Source: 3107 sp965216225
GTDB taxonomy: Bacteria > Pseudomonadota > Alphaproteobacteria > Rhodobacterales > Rhodobacteraceae
Direction of reading: 5' to 3'
Length of the DNA: 64,000 bases
Assembly (NCBI GenBank): GCA_965216225.1
Contig: CBDCFF010000034.1
Coordinates: 124,001-188,000, forward strand
A program made the translations under genes and the position numbers. Below, piece after piece: positions 24,920 to 34,649 of the stretch (position 1 is the stretch's first letter; every line of letters begins with the position of its first letter). The notes beneath the pieces are model-generated. The model did not search any database. It was not told where the DNA came from and was given only the letters and a program-made list of their open reading frames with translations.

Positions 24920-26044
24920 ATGCTGATCAACCATATACGTCCCTGGCGCAATATCTGCCGGCGCAAGTCACGGCAGATCATGGTCGGGACCGTGCCGGTG
25001 GGCGGGGATGCGCCGATTGCCGTGCAGACCATGACCAACACCGACAGTTCAGACGTAAAGGCAACCACGGAGCAGATTCTGGCCTGTGCCGAAGCCGGCG
25101 CGGACATCGTTCGCGTCTCGGTTCCCGACCGGGCGGCGACGGTGGCGCTGAAAGAGGTGGTCTGGAACAGCCCGGTGCCGATCGTGGCCGACATCCATTT
25201 TCACTACAAACGCGCCATCGAGGCGGCCGAGGCGGGCGCCGCCTGTCTGAGGATCAATCCCGGCAATATCGGGGATGAGGCCCGGGTGAAAGACGTGATC
25301 AGCGCCGCGCGCGACCACGGCTGTTGCATACGCATCGGCGTCAATGCCGGAAGTCTGGGAAAGCGCCTGCTGGAGAAGTATCGCGAACCCTGCCCCGAGG
25401 CGATGGTGGAAAGCGGGCTCGAACATATCCGAATCCTTCAGGACAATGATTTTCACGAATTCAAGATCAGCGTGAAGGCCAGCGACGTTTTCCTGTCGGC
25501 TGCGGCCTATCAGGCGCTGGCGGAGGCGACGGATGCGCCGGTCCATCTGGGCATTACCGAGGCTGGCGGGCTGGTCAGCGGCACCATCAAATCGGCCATC
25601 GGGCTGGGCAACCTCCTGTGGATGGGTATCGGGGACACATTGCGGGTGTCCCTGTCAGCCGACCCGGTGGAAGAGGTGAAGGTCGGCTTTGAAATTCTGA
25701 AATCCTTGGGGCTGCGCCACCGCGGGGTGAATATCATCTCCTGCCCGTCCTGCGCCCGGCAGGGGTTCGATGTGATCTCGACCGTTGCAGAGCTTGAAAA
25801 GCGGCTGGCGCATGTTCATACGCCCATGAGCCTTTCCATTATCGGTTGCGTCGTGAATGGCCCCGGCGAGGCCCTGATGACGGACATCGGCTTTACCGGC
25901 GGCGGCAAGGGCGCGGGCATGGTCTATCTGGCCGGCAGGCAAAGCCACAAGCTGTCGAACAGCGGGATGATCGACCATATCGTGGAACGGGTCGAAGCCC
26001 GCGCGGCAGAGATCGAAGCGGCGGAAATCGAAGCGGCAGAGTAG
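24920..26044 (+). CDS. ispG: 4-hydroxy-3-methylbut-2-enyl diphosphate synthase (flavodoxin)
   Basis: A 374-residue protein from ATG 24920 (MLINHIRPWRNICRRKSRQI), preceded by GGAGG; codons upstream are not conserved. Signatures are GGDAPIAVQTMTNT at the N-terminus, ADIHFHYKRAIEAA, and the iron-sulfur cysteines in SCPSCARQGFD and SIIGCVVNGPGEA. It makes HMBDP from MEcDP in the MEP isoprenoid pathway. The C-terminus ends in an AAEIEAAEIEAAE repeat produced by short duplication. The next 115 bp (26045-26159) hold nothing I can name before insertion-sequence remnants begin. Confidence 0.97.
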   Translation: MLINHIRPWRNICRRKSRQIMVGTVPVGGDAPIAVQTMTNTDSSDVKATTEQILACAEAGADIVRVSVPDRAATVALKEVVWNSPVPIVADIHFHYKRAIEAAEAGAACLRINPGNIGDEARVKDVISAARDHGCCIRIGVNAGSLGKRLLEKYREPCPEAMVESGLEHIRILQDNDFHEFKISVKASDVFLSAAAYQALAEATDAPVHLGITEAGGLVSGTIKSAIGLGNLLWMGIGDTLRVSLSADPVEEVKVGFEILKSLGLRHRGVNIISCPSCARQGFDVISTVAELEKRLAHVHTPMSLSIIGCVVNGPGEALMTDIGFTGGGKGAGMVYLAGRQSHKLSNSGMIDHIVERVEARAAEIEAAEIEAAE

Positions 26045-26159
26045 GGCCGCATTCCCGCGAATACCGGATCGCCTTCGGCAGGCGGAAGCGCCATCTCGCG
26101 CCCCGCAACCCGCAGCAGAACCCCATGGAGAGGGCGTTCGATGCCGTGTTGTCCATCGT

Positions 26160-26301
26160 GGCTTTGTTGCACGAATCGTTATGGGGGATTCACTTGGTGA
26201 ATCGGGCATGGTAGCCGGGGAGCATGAGCAGACCGATCCCCCTGGCCTGCAGGATCAGGAACTGGCCGACCTGTAACGAAGCGCTCAGGCACCGTGGTTC
26301 T
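26160..26301 (+). mobile_element. Left-end remnant of an IS5-family element
   Basis: GGCTTTGTTGCACGAATC at 26160 is typical of terminal repeats of this group. An ATG at 26224 starts MSRPIPLACRIRNWPTCNEA, matching the transposase N-terminus of IS5-family elements. After 26 residues it is cut off by a different IS fragment near 26301. Confidence 0.7.
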
Positions 26302-26402
26302 CGGATTGAGTTTGCACCTTTCAGGTTCTGTTGTCCGGATTTTGCAGATGTATTCATAGGGCGTCAGCCCTTTGAGTGTTTTGAGCCGCCGGGCTGTGAA
26401 TC
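26302..26402 (-). mobile_element. Remnant of an IS481-family transposase C-terminus
   Basis: On the minus strand the text reads FTARRLKTLKGLTPYEYICK and then IRTTEPERCKLNP, the C-terminal signature of IS481-type transposases. No start and no complete domain remain. It is bounded by the IS5 fragment and by the left end of the IS21 element. Confidence 0.75.
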
Positions 26403-26500
26403 GTCATGCAACAGTGCCCCACTTAGGTGGGTAATGATCATTTAAAATTGACCCGCCTGTTTTGTTACCGTCCGCGCGTATTAGCGCGGAGAATGAGCAG

Positions 26501-27009
26501 GTGATATTGATGGAAAGTGCAGCGAAGAACCGGCGCATGGTTTTGCGTGACGGGCGAAGTATACGATCAGTGAGCCGAGAGACAGGATTGTCGCGGAACA
26601 CGATCAGGAAGTATCTGAAGGACAGCTCCCCTCCGAGCTATCAACGTCGGACCGAACCGGTTCGGCACAAATTGTGTGACTATGAAGAACGGCTTCAGAC
26701 CCTGTTCGAGCAAGACCTGACGCGCCCACGCCGGGAACGCCGAACCGGAGTGAAGCTTTATGAGCAGCTGGTTCTGGAGGGATATACGGGCTCGTATTCA
26801 CCGGTTCAGCGTTTTGTTCGAGCCTTGAAGCGCGATGGTTTGGGGTCAGGAGATGCGTTCATTCCGTTGCAGTTTTTATCTGGCGATGCGCTGCAGTTTG
26901 ACTGGAGCGAAGAACATGTTGTTCCTGGTGGCATCCCCCAAAAGGTGAAGGTTGCGCATTTCCGTCTGTGCCACAGCCGCAAGCCATTTGTGGCGGCCTA
27001 TCCGGGGTG
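26501..27009 (+). pseudogene. istA of IS21 element 1, N-terminal part
   Basis: VILMESAAKNRRMVLRDGRS starts the transposase. An HTH (SVSRETGLSRNTIRKYLKD) and the first part of the DDE catalytic core (DALQFDWSEE, with the catalytic Asp) follow. The frame stops at AAYPG, where the second IS21 element enters. Joining 27009 to 29652 restores AYPGEPQEMVLDAFVQA, the expected IstA sequence. Confidence 0.9.
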
Positions 27010-27134
27010 TAGCGCGACAATCAAGATGAGAAGTGCGCGTCAATCAGGATGAGAATCCTTGGTCGCGACGTTTGGGACGATGCCGGGCTTTTGTGCCGCG
27101 ATCAAGGGGTTTGTTTTTTGATTGTCGCGGAGCG

Positions 27135-27944
27135 TCAATCAGCTTTGGTGTTTTCCGGTGTGGCTTTTTGTGCAGGCCTTCCCGGCCCCTTTGCCTTTTG
27201 TGCTGCTCTTCGCCGGTAGCTTTCGACATTCATCTCGAAGATGGTTGCGTGGTGCACGAGCCTGTCGACGGCGGCCAATGTCATGGCCGGGTCTGGAAAA
27301 ATCGCATTCCACTCCCCGAAGGGCTGGTTGGCCGTGATCAACATTGAGCGGCGTTCATATCTCGCGCTGATGAGTTCGAAGAGCACACTGGTTTCAGCCT
27401 GATCCTTGGTGACGTAGGTGATGTCATCGAGGATCAGCAGATGGAATTTGTCGAGCTTTGCAATGGCACTTTCGAGGACGAGATCGCGGCGGGCCTGTTG
27501 GAGTTTCTGGACCAGATCGGTGGTGCGGCTGAATAGGACGCGGTAGCCTTGCTCGACAAGGGCGAGCCCGATGGCTGAGCCGAGATGTGATTTGCCCACA
27601 CCTGGCGGCCCAAACAGCAGGATGTTGCCGCCCTTTCCGATCCAGCTGTCGCCAGCGGTGATCGCACTGACATGGGCCTTGGACAGCATGGGGACGGCTG
27701 TGAAGTCGAAGGTGTCGATCGTTTTTCCGGGCAACAGGCGTGCCTGTGCGAGATGTCGCTCGATACGACGGCGATCTCGTTCAGCCAGTTCATGCTCCAC
27801 CAGGGTGCTGAGCATCCGAGCGGCGGGCCAGCCTTCCTTGTCGGCTTGTTCCGCAAAGCGCGGCCATAGCGCCTTGATGGCTGGCAAGCGCAATTCGGTC
27901 AGAGCCAAGGTTAGGCGGGCGGTATCGGTCTGGGGCGATGTCAT
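27135..27944 (-). CDS. istB: IstB-type ATPase of IS21 element 2
   Basis: A 269-residue AAA+ helper of transposition. Walker A LLFGPPGVGKSHL lies near residue 112 and Walker B LLILDDIT near 170. A Lys/Pro-rich tail ends the protein. The ATG overlaps the istA stop by four bases (ATGA), the usual coupling in IS21 elements. It shares no close similarity with the istB of element 1 outside motifs. Confidence 0.95.
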   Translation of the reverse strand: MTSPQTDTARLTLALTELRLPAIKALWPRFAEQADKEGWPAARMLSTLVEHELAERDRRRIERHLAQARLLPGKTIDTFDFTAVPMLSKAHVSAITAGDSWIGKGGNILLFGPPGVGKSHLGSAIGLALVEQGYRVLFSRTTDLVQKLQQARRDLVLESAIAKLDKFHLLILDDITYVTKDQAETSVLFELISARYERRSMLITANQPFGEWNAIFPDPAMTLAAVDRLVHHATIFEMNVESYRRRAAQKAKGPGRPAQKATPENTKAD

Positions 27945-29461
27945 GCTGTCACCTCCTGAGCGGATGGCGTACCGCCGACCAACTGGTCGTAAGATGACAG
28001 GTCGGCCAGTTGCACCGCGACTTGGGGGAGTGCGTCTTGTGATGGGCTAAACACTGCGCGTAGGGCCGCCATGTCAGGCGGGCGCTTCTGGCGAAGGTCC
28101 TCCTCAAGCTGCGCTGCCAATTCAGCCTCGCAGCCCCGCTCGTGTGCCAGCGCCAGAAGATCGACAACCATGCGACACGCCGCCTTCTCACTGGTCTGCT
28201 CCAGCAGGAATGCGAACATGTTACGGAACGCCCGGCGCGGGAATAGCTGATCCCGATAGACCAGCCCCATCAGCGCCATGGGCTTTTTGCGCAAGGAGTG
28301 GATGACGTGGTGGTAATTGACCACGTGCCCATGGCTCCCGGTGCTCGAGGCTCGTCCGCGTGTCAGCGTTAGCAGGGCAGAGCTTCCCAGGAACAGCTCC
28401 AACCGATCATCGTAGAGCCGAACCCGCAGCTGATGCCCGATCAACCGGGATGGCACGGTGTAGAACACCTTGCGCAAGGTGAAGCCCCCGGAGGAAGTGA
28501 CGCGCAACGTGATCTCCTCGTAATCCGTGGTCCGCCGCGTCGGCAAAGGTCTGAGGCTCGCACGTTCCGCATCGATACGCTTGGCATTGCGGGCGTTGAT
28601 CCGGCCCACGATCTCGTCGATGAAGCGACGATAATCTTGCAAGCTTTCGAAGTCGCGCGACCCACGCATGACCAGCGCGTCCTCAATGGTGCGCTTCAGA
28701 TGCCCATTGGGGCTCTCGATGGAACCGTTCTCGTGTGCGACGCCCTTGTTGTTGCGCGTCGGCGTCATTCCATAATGGTTGCACAGGGCGTCGAAGCGGT
28801 CGGTTAGATCGGCCCGGGATGACTTATCCAGGTTCTTGAAGGCCGCCGACAGGCTGTCAGTTCCATGATTGTGTGGCACGCCGCCGAGCGTCCAGAGGGC
28901 GTTCTGCAATCCCTCAGCCAGCGCCACATAGCTTTCGCCGCCCAGCACGACGTGGGCGTGCTGAAACCCGCTATAGGCAAGCCGGAAGTGATACAGTCGA
29001 TGGCCCAGTGCCTCACCGGCAATGGTCACACCCAACTTGCCCATGGCGGTGAAATCCGACAGGCCCATTTTGCCCGGTGTGTGGGTCTGCCGGAAAATGA
29101 CGTCCTGTTCAGGGCCGTGTTCCGCATTCCAGGCGCGTATCCGTCGCTCCGGAGTCCGTCGGATGCCCGTACCCAGATCAGAATGCCGACGCAGAAGCTC
29201 CTCGTAAACCGCCACAGGTCGGATCCCCGGTGAGGACCGCAGAAGCGGCACGACCTCCGCATCAAAAATGTCCGCCAGCGGGTCCGGACGCCGCCGGCCG
29301 CGAGGGGCCTTCTTCCGTGATGGTAAAATTGGGTCAGCTTGCAGCCGATAGCCCGTTGCCTGGCTGATCCCCGCCTTGGCAGCGGCAACGGCAACGGAAT
29401 GGGTCGATCTGAGCGTCATGAAGAGCCTCATTTGTTGGTCAGTGACATGACAGCCCGGCAT
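27941..29461 (-). CDS. istA: IstA-type transposase of IS21 element 2
   Basis: About 506 residues from ATG 29461 (MPGCHVTDQQMRLFM); an in-frame start at 29488 is also open. An N-terminal HTH (HSVAVAAAKAGISQATGYRL) is followed by the rve integrase core (KMGLSDFTAMGKLG with the first catalytic Asp, GTDSLSAAF, and ENGSIESPNGHLKR with the catalytic Glu). A C-terminal end-binding region follows. Full-length and uninterrupted. Confidence 0.95.
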   Translation of the reverse strand: MPGCHVTDQQMRLFMTLRSTHSVAVAAAKAGISQATGYRLQADPILPSRKKAPRGRRRPDPLADIFDAEVVPLLRSSPGIRPVAVYEELLRRHSDLGTGIRRTPERRIRAWNAEHGPEQDVIFRQTHTPGKMGLSDFTAMGKLGVTIAGEALGHRLYHFRLAYSGFQHAHVVLGGESYVALAEGLQNALWTLGGVPHNHGTDSLSAAFKNLDKSSRADLTDRFDALCNHYGMTPTRNNKGVAHENGSIESPNGHLKRTIEDALVMRGSRDFESLQDYRRFIDEIVGRINARNAKRIDAERASLRPLPTRRTTDYEEITLRVTSSGGFTLRKVFYTVPSRLIGHQLRVRLYDDRLELFLGSSALLTLTRGRASSTGSHGHVVNYHHVIHSLRKKPMALMGLVYRDQLFPRRAFRNMFAFLLEQTSEKAACRMVVDLLALAHERGCEAELAAQLEEDLRQKRPPDMAALRAVFSPSQDALPQVAVQLADLSSYDQLVGGTPSAQEVTA

Positions 29462-29651
29462 GAACGATCCCCTTGCACAGAAAATCATTCCTTATCCGAG
29501 CCGGCCACAACCGTCAGGCCCGCCCCAAAAGGGCAAAACGCGTGTGCGGGGCCTCCCCAGTCGGGCTACGCCCTCCCTGCGAGCCCCCGCACACGCGTTC
29601 TCATCCTGATTGACGCTGGATTCTCACCTTGTTTGTCGCGCAGCACCGGGG

Positions 29652-29996
29652 GAACCTCAGGAGATGGTGCTGGATGCCTTCGTGCAGGCGCTGGCGTTTT
29701 ATGGCGGCGTGCCGCGCCGGGTGATTATCGACAACCCTGAAACGATGGTGACCTATGTGTCGCGCTCAAAAGACCGGATATTCCACCCACGCTTTCCGGC
29801 CTTGATGAACCACTACGTTATGGAGCCGGCAGCCTGTACACCCGCATCGGGTTGGGAGAAGGGTCAGGTTGAGAACCAGGTGCAGTTTTTGCGTGGTCGG
29901 TTGTTCACGCCCAAACTGGTATTTGATGATCTGGAAAGCCTGAACACCTGGCTACATCCACGTTGCGACGAACTTGGTTCACGGCCCCACCCGGAG
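29652..29996 (+). pseudogene. istA of IS21 element 1, middle part
   Basis: Continuation of the istA broken at 27009: EPQEMVLDAFVQALAFYGGV, RVIIDNPETMV (second catalytic Asp), EKGQVENQVQFLRGRLF (catalytic Glu). It ends at RPHPE, where an IS256-type fragment takes over in the same frame, making a chimeric open frame. A possible istA C-terminus (LPKADDAARSQL and a stop at about 30640) survives after the IS256 fragment. Confidence 0.88.
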
Positions 29997-30530
29997 GCGA
30001 TCACCGCCGCCTTTGCGCAGACCACGGTGCAAACCTGCATTGTCCACCTGGTGCGCCACTCCCTGAACTTCTGCTCGTGGAAAGACCGCAAGGCAGTGGC
30101 CGCCGATCTGCGCCGGATTTACAGCGCCGCCACCGCCGATCAGGCCGCCGATGAACTGGACGCATTCGAGGAGAAATGGGCCGGTAAATACGCCTCCATC
30201 GCCCCGGCCTGGCGACGGGCATGGCAGGAAGTAATCCCGTTCTTCGCCTTCGATCCGGCGATCCGAAAGATCATCTACACCACCAACGCCATCGAGAGCC
30301 TGAACCGGGTGATCCGCAAATCAATCAAGACCCGCGGATCGTTCCCGACCGATCAGGCCGCAGCAAAGCTGATCTATCTGGCCATCCGCAACTTCGAGAA
30401 AGGCGGCAGGAATGTTCGGGAATGGTTTGCAGCCCGCAACCAGTTCGCTATTATGTTCGACGAGCGCTTCAATGCGTGACTGTATTTGAAACCCCCATGG
30501 TCCGGGACAGATACACAGAATTCAGGACAC
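29997..30530 (+). mobile_element. IS256-family (Mutator) fragment, transposase C-terminus and right end
   Basis: From 29997 the text reads AITAAFAQTTVQTCIVHLVR, then WQEVIPFFAFDPAIRKIIYT, TTNAIESLNRVIRK and a stop at 30479. This is the C-terminal third of an IS256-type transposase. The following 50 bp look like its right end. The N-terminal two-thirds and the left end are missing. Confidence 0.9.
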
Positions 30531-30681
30531 TCCCGCCTGCCGTCATCAATCTGATCAATCAATTAGTGGAGCCGATCATCGTTCCGCTGGCGCAAAGCTG
30601 TGCCTGCCCAAGGCTGACGATGCGGCCAGAAGCCAACTGTAAACGCTATGAGACCCTGTATACGCCGCAGGAGGTGACAGT

Positions 30682-31224
30682 ATGAATGCTCTCATCGACC
30701 AACTGACTGCCCCGAGATTGCATGGAATGGCAGCTTGCGCACATGATTTGCTGTCCGAGCGCAAGCCGCCGAGCCTGACCACTGCGATAAAACAACTGAT
30801 CGACGCTGAGACTGTAGAACGACAGGTCCGCTCAATCCAATATCAAATGCGGATTGCAAAGTTCCCGCATCATAAGGATTTTGCCACCTTCGATTACACC
30901 GCGGCTGCAGTCACCCGGTCCCGGATCGTTCCCTTCTGCTCGGGACAGTTCACCGAAGACGCACACAACCTCATTTTGGTGGCTGGAACCGGTACAGGCA
31001 AAACCCATATCGCCATTGCTCCGGGAACCACATTGATCAATCAGGGCAAAAAGGCCCGCCTCTTCAATGCAGTTGATTTGATCAACGCTTTGATCAGGGA
31101 GCAGGCCGAGGGCAATGCCGGGAAGATCATCCGGCAACTGACACCACTGGATTGTGTCATCATCGACGAATTGGGATACATTCCGTTCCCAAAGTCCGGG
31201 GGCGCGTTGCTGTTCCATCTGATC
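30682..31224 (+). pseudogene. istB of IS21 element 1, N-terminal part
   Basis: ATG 30682 follows GGAGGTG. Walker A VAGTGTGKTHIA and Walker B CVIIDELGYIPF are intact. The frame is cut after FHLI at 31224 by IS66 sequence; the target ATCTGATC is repeated at 35094-35101, where the reading frame resumes. Confidence 0.93.
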
Positions 31225-31310
31225 GTAAGCGTCTGGTCTGGCTGCCCTGCCTGAGGCCGCAGATGTCAGATAGTGTCCATGATCGTTAATGGACATTATC
31301 GAGGTCAGAT

Positions 31311-31661
31311 GTGGGCAGGAAGAAGCGCCGGAACTGGAGCAATAACGAGAAGCGGATGATCTGTGCGCAAACGCGGGTTCCGGGGATTTCGGTTAGTCAG
31401 GTTGCGCGGCGGTATGATGTGAATGCCAATCTCGTGTTTACGTGGCTGAGGGATGGGCGGTTTTCGCCTGATGGCGATACACAGAAGCAGGTTTTCTTTC
31501 TGCCGGTCGAGATAATTTCGGATGTGCGGCATGAAGCCGCGCCGCCGGTTGTGGCATGCGGCAGGATTGGGTTTGATCTTGTTTGCGGGCACCGGCTTTG
31601 TGTCAGCGGGACTTACGATCCCGATGCCCTTGCCGGCCTGATCCGTGGCTTGTCCGGATGA
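31311..31661 (+). CDS. tnpA: IS66 accessory protein TnpA
   Basis: 116 residues with GTG start 31311. The N-terminal HTH (ISVSQVARRYDVNANLVFTW) is typical of IS66 OrfA. The stop overlaps the tnpB start (ATGA). Confidence 0.9.
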   Translation: MGRKKRRNWSNNEKRMICAQTRVPGISVSQVARRYDVNANLVFTWLRDGRFSPDGDTQKQVFFLPVEIISDVRHEAAPPVVACGRIGFDLVCGHRLCVSGTYDPDALAGLIRGLSG

Positions 31662-32005
31662 TCCCGGTACCGTCGAACACGAAGGTGTGGCTGGCTGCCG
31701 GGGTAACGGATATGCGCCGGGGGTTTGCGACGCTGGCGGCTCAGGCGGAACAGACGCTGAAGCAGAACCCTTATTGCGGCCACATGTTCGTTTTCCGTGG
31801 ACGGCGTGGCGATCTGATCAAGATCATTTGGTGGGACGGTCAGGGGGCCTGTCTGTTCTCCAGGCGATTGGAGAAGGGCCGGTTTGTCTGGCCTTCTGCA
31901 AAAGACGGCAAAGTCGCATTGACACCGGCCCAGTTGGCGATGCTTCTGGAGGGCATTGACTGGCGTATTCCGCAGCGCACATGGCGGCCATTGAAGGCGG
32001 GATAA
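31658..32005 (+). CDS. tnpB: IS66 accessory protein TnpB
   Basis: 115 residues from ATG 31658: MIPVPSNTKVWLAAGVTDMR, then FVFRGRRGDLIKIIWWDGQG, the hallmark of IS66 OrfB. Required for IS66 transposition; the biochemical role is unclear. Confidence 0.95.
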   Translation: MIPVPSNTKVWLAAGVTDMRRGFATLAAQAEQTLKQNPYCGHMFVFRGRRGDLIKIIWWDGQGACLFSRRLEKGRFVWPSAKDGKVALTPAQLAMLLEGIDWRIPQRTWRPLKAG

Positions 32006-32065
32006 TCTGGCCGGATCAGTGATTTGGGGATTCCCTAAAGCCCGTTGATTTGCCAGGTTTTGGCC

Positions 32066-33592
32066 ATGATCGATGTGGCCCGAGCCTTACCGGAAGACCC
32101 CGATGAGTTGCGTGCTTTCACGCAGCTTCTGCTGGCCGAGGTGAAGTCTCAGGCGATGTTGATCGAGAAGCTCAGGCACCAGTTATCCGGGCATCGCACA
32201 CATAGGTTTGGCAGCAAATCCGAGAGCATCGAGCAGCTGCAACTGGCCCTGGAGAGCAGTGAGATTGCAACGGCAGCGATGACAGCCAGGTTACGCCTGC
32301 CTGAAGAGGAGCCGCCCAAAGACAAACCCAAGCGCCGCCCGATCCCGGATCATATACCGCGCCAGCACATCGAACTGGCCACCGGAGATGATGCCTGTGC
32401 GGATTGTGGTGGCAAGCTGCGCCGCCTGGGCGAGGATGTGACCGAGGAACTGGAATATGTTCCGGGGCGCTTCATCGTGAACCGCATCACCCGGCCCCGC
32501 TTTGCCTGTTCGGGCTGCGACAGCTTCACCCAGGCACAGCTGCCATCGCGCCCGATTGAGCGCGGGCGTCCTGGACCAGGACTGTTGGCCCATGTTCTGG
32601 TCAGCAAATATGCCGATCATCTGCCGCTCTACCGGCAAAGCCAGATATTCGAGCGCGACGGGCTTGACCTTGACCGCTCAACGCTGGCCGATTGGGTGGG
32701 CAAATCCACGGCCCTACTGGAGCCACTGGCCGTTGCCATCGGACGACATGTGCAAGCAGGCCAGGCATTGTTTGCCGATGATACGCCGATCAAAATGCTA
32801 ACGCCCGGGGCAGGCAAAACCCAGACCGCCCGCCTATGGACTTACATACGCGATGAGCGCCCCTGGGACAGCGAGGCGCCGCCTGCTGCCTGGTATCAGT
32901 TCTCGCCGGACCGCAGGGGTCAGCATCCCAAGGATCACTTGAAGAGATACCAGGGCTGGATGCATGCGGACGGCTATTCCGGATTCAACGACCTCTACCG
33001 TTCTGGCGACATCCGCGAGGTCGCCTGCATGGCCCACATCCGGCGCAAGTTCGTCGATGTGCATAAAGCCCAGGGCTCGGCCATCGCCGAAGAGGCGATC
33101 AAGCGGATAGCAGGGCTCTACGCTATCGAGAAAGAGGCCCGTGGATCGCCGCCGGATCAGCGTACCGCCATACGGCAGGCCGAGGCCAGACCCGTCTTCG
33201 ATGACCTGGGCAATTGGCTGGGTGCCCAACTGCCCGCTATCTCTGGCAAATCGCCACTTGCAGGGGCCATCCGTTATGCGCTGACCCGGTTGCCACGGCT
33301 CCGGCCATACCTTGAACATGGCCATCTCGAGATCGACAATAATGCGGCCGAGCGGGCCATCAGAGGTATTGCTTTGGGGCGCAAGAACTACCTCTTCGTT
33401 GGATCACCGGCAGGCGGCAAAGCCGCTGCCATCGCCTATACGCTGATTGAAACCGCCAAACTGAACAACGTTGATCCGCAGGGCTGGCTGGCCGACACTC
33501 TGGCCCGCATCCCGGATTGCAAGATCACCAAGGTCGACGACCTGCTGCCATGGAACATGGGCAGCCACCATCACATGAAAGACGCTGCATGA
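32066..33592 (+). CDS. tnpC: IS66 transposase TnpC
   Basis: 508 residues from ATG 32066 (MIDVARALPEDPDELRAF). A leading coiled coil, a CxxC zinc-binding stretch (CADCGGKLRRLG), the catalytic DDE core with DDTPIKML, HADGYSGFNDLY and the C-terminal DNNAAERAIRG (catalytic Glu) are all visible. Full length. Its stop overlaps the next gene by ATGA. Confidence 0.95.
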   Translation: MIDVARALPEDPDELRAFTQLLLAEVKSQAMLIEKLRHQLSGHRTHRFGSKSESIEQLQLALESSEIATAAMTARLRLPEEEPPKDKPKRRPIPDHIPRQHIELATGDDACADCGGKLRRLGEDVTEELEYVPGRFIVNRITRPRFACSGCDSFTQAQLPSRPIERGRPGPGLLAHVLVSKYADHLPLYRQSQIFERDGLDLDRSTLADWVGKSTALLEPLAVAIGRHVQAGQALFADDTPIKMLTPGAGKTQTARLWTYIRDERPWDSEAPPAAWYQFSPDRRGQHPKDHLKRYQGWMHADGYSGFNDLYRSGDIREVACMAHIRRKFVDVHKAQGSAIAEEAIKRIAGLYAIEKEARGSPPDQRTAIRQAEARPVFDDLGNWLGAQLPAISGKSPLAGAIRYALTRLPRLRPYLEHGHLEIDNNAAERAIRGIALGRKNYLFVGSPAGGKAAAIAYTLIETAKLNNVDPQGWLADTLARIPDCKITKVDDLLPWNMGSHHHMKDAA

Positions 33593-34164
33593 GCATCATC
33601 GAGATCAAAGTCACCCTGCAAGACATCGAGCCCGCTGTCACCCGCACCCTGCAGGTGCCTGCCGATATCCGGCTGGACCGGCTGCACCTGACACTGCAGG
33701 TGGCCATGGGCTGGACCAACTCGCATCTCTACATGTTCGGAGCAGCCCGCGCCACATGGGGTATCGCGGACCCCGATTTTGGCGGCGAGGACCGGCCCGC
33801 CAACAAAACCACTCTGGGCCAAGTCATCGAGGACACCGGCAAAAAGACGATCAACTACATCTACGATTTTGGCGACAACTGGGAACACAGGATCAAGATC
33901 GGCAGGATCACCGATCCCGTCCCTGGCGAACTCTATCCCAGACTAATCGAGGTCATCGGTAAATGCCCGCCCGAAGACGTCGGGGGCTTCCTTGGCTACT
34001 ACGGGTTCCTCGATGCCATGGCCGATCCAAAGCATCCAGAGCACGATCATCTCAAAGACTGGTATGGCGGCACCTTCGATCCCAATCAGCCCGAAACCGA
34101 CAAACTCAAACTCGAAGTCCTCAGTCTCGCAAAACGCTGGAAGCCCGGAAAACCAAGGAAATAA
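33589..34164 (+). CDS. Plasmid pRiA4b ORF-3-like protein, IS66 passenger
   Basis: 191 residues with ITLQDIEP-like opening (IEIKVTLQDIEPAVTRTLQV), HLTLQVAMGWTNSHLYMF, INYIYDFGDNWEHRI and CPPEDVGGFLGY, the conserved blocks of the pRiA4b ORF-3 family. Function unknown. It lies inside the inverted repeats of IS66 element A and is translationally coupled to tnpC, so it moves with the element. Confidence 0.9.
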   Translation: MSIIEIKVTLQDIEPAVTRTLQVPADIRLDRLHLTLQVAMGWTNSHLYMFGAARATWGIADPDFGGEDRPANKTTLGQVIEDTGKKTINYIYDFGDNWEHRIKIGRITDPVPGELYPRLIEVIGKCPPEDVGGFLGYYGFLDAMADPKHPEHDHLKDWYGGTFDPNQPETDKLKLEVLSLAKRWKPGKPRK

Positions 34165-34301
34165 GGCTGTCAGACCGGACGCTTACGGTCAACGGGGTCT
34201 TCTGGCAGGTTATCAAGGGCGTTCAACATGGCTATTCCATACAGAATTGCGCCCTGAATGTGAATCCATAAACGCCTATACTACTTGATATTTACGCCTG
34301 A

Positions 34302-34649
34302 TTACCCTGCTTTCAAAGGCCGCCATGTCCGCTGTGGAATGCGCCAGTCAATGCCCTCCAGCAGCATCGCCAGTTGCGCCGACGTCAGGCAGACCTTGCC
34401 GTCTTTAGCAGCAGGCCAAACAAACCGGCCCCGTTCAAGACGCTTGGAAAACAGGCAGGCTCCCTGGCTGTCCCACCAGATAATTTTGAGCAAATCACCA
34501 CGCCGCCCCCGAAACACAAATAGATGGCCGGAAAACGGATCCTCTGCCAAAACCTGCTCGGCCTGTGCCGCCAGAGTATTGAAACCCCGCCGCATGTCTG
34601 TCACGCCCGCCGCCAGCCAGACCCGTGTGTTGCTTGGCACGGGGATCAC
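34302..34649 (-). CDS. tnpB: TnpB of IS66 element B
   Basis: 115 residues, closely similar to the TnpB of element A (MIPVPSNTRVWLAAGVTDMR, RRGDLLKIIWWDSQG). Complete, but its element lacks tnpC. Confidence 0.92.
   Translation of the reverse strand: MIPVPSNTRVWLAAGVTDMRRGFNTLAAQAEQVLAEDPFSGHLFVFRGRRGDLLKIIWWDSQGACLFSKRLERGRFVWPAAKDGKVCLTSAQLAMLLEGIDWRIPQRTWRPLKAG

Larger units (their letters stand above)
27010..29645 (-). mobile_element. IS21-family element 2, apparently intact
   Basis: 2,636 bp with long imperfect terminal inverted repeats of about 50 bp: the left end begins TGTAGCGCGACAATCAAG and the right end, read in complement, TGCTGCGCGACAAACAAG; both continue into GCGTCAATCAGGATGAGAA. 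A 6-bp duplication CCGGGG flanks it (27004-27009 and 29646-29651). istA and istB are full length, so the element may be active. Confidence 0.92.
31225..34186 (+). mobile_element. IS66-family element A, complete
   Basis: Terminal inverted repeats GTAAGCGTCTGGTCTGGC at 31225 and the complement of GTAAGCGTCCGGTCTGAC ending at 34186. It carries tnpA, tnpB, tnpC and one extra gene. The 8 bp on its left (ATCTGATC) and right (GGTCAACG) do not match each other, because its right end lies inside the tnpC of a second IS66 (element B) while its left end abuts the istB target. Confidence 0.92.

Noticed and set aside
29610..30479. A 289-codon transposase-like open frame
   Set aside because: It is a chance in-frame fusion of an IstA middle fragment and an IS256 C-terminal fragment, not a real protein.
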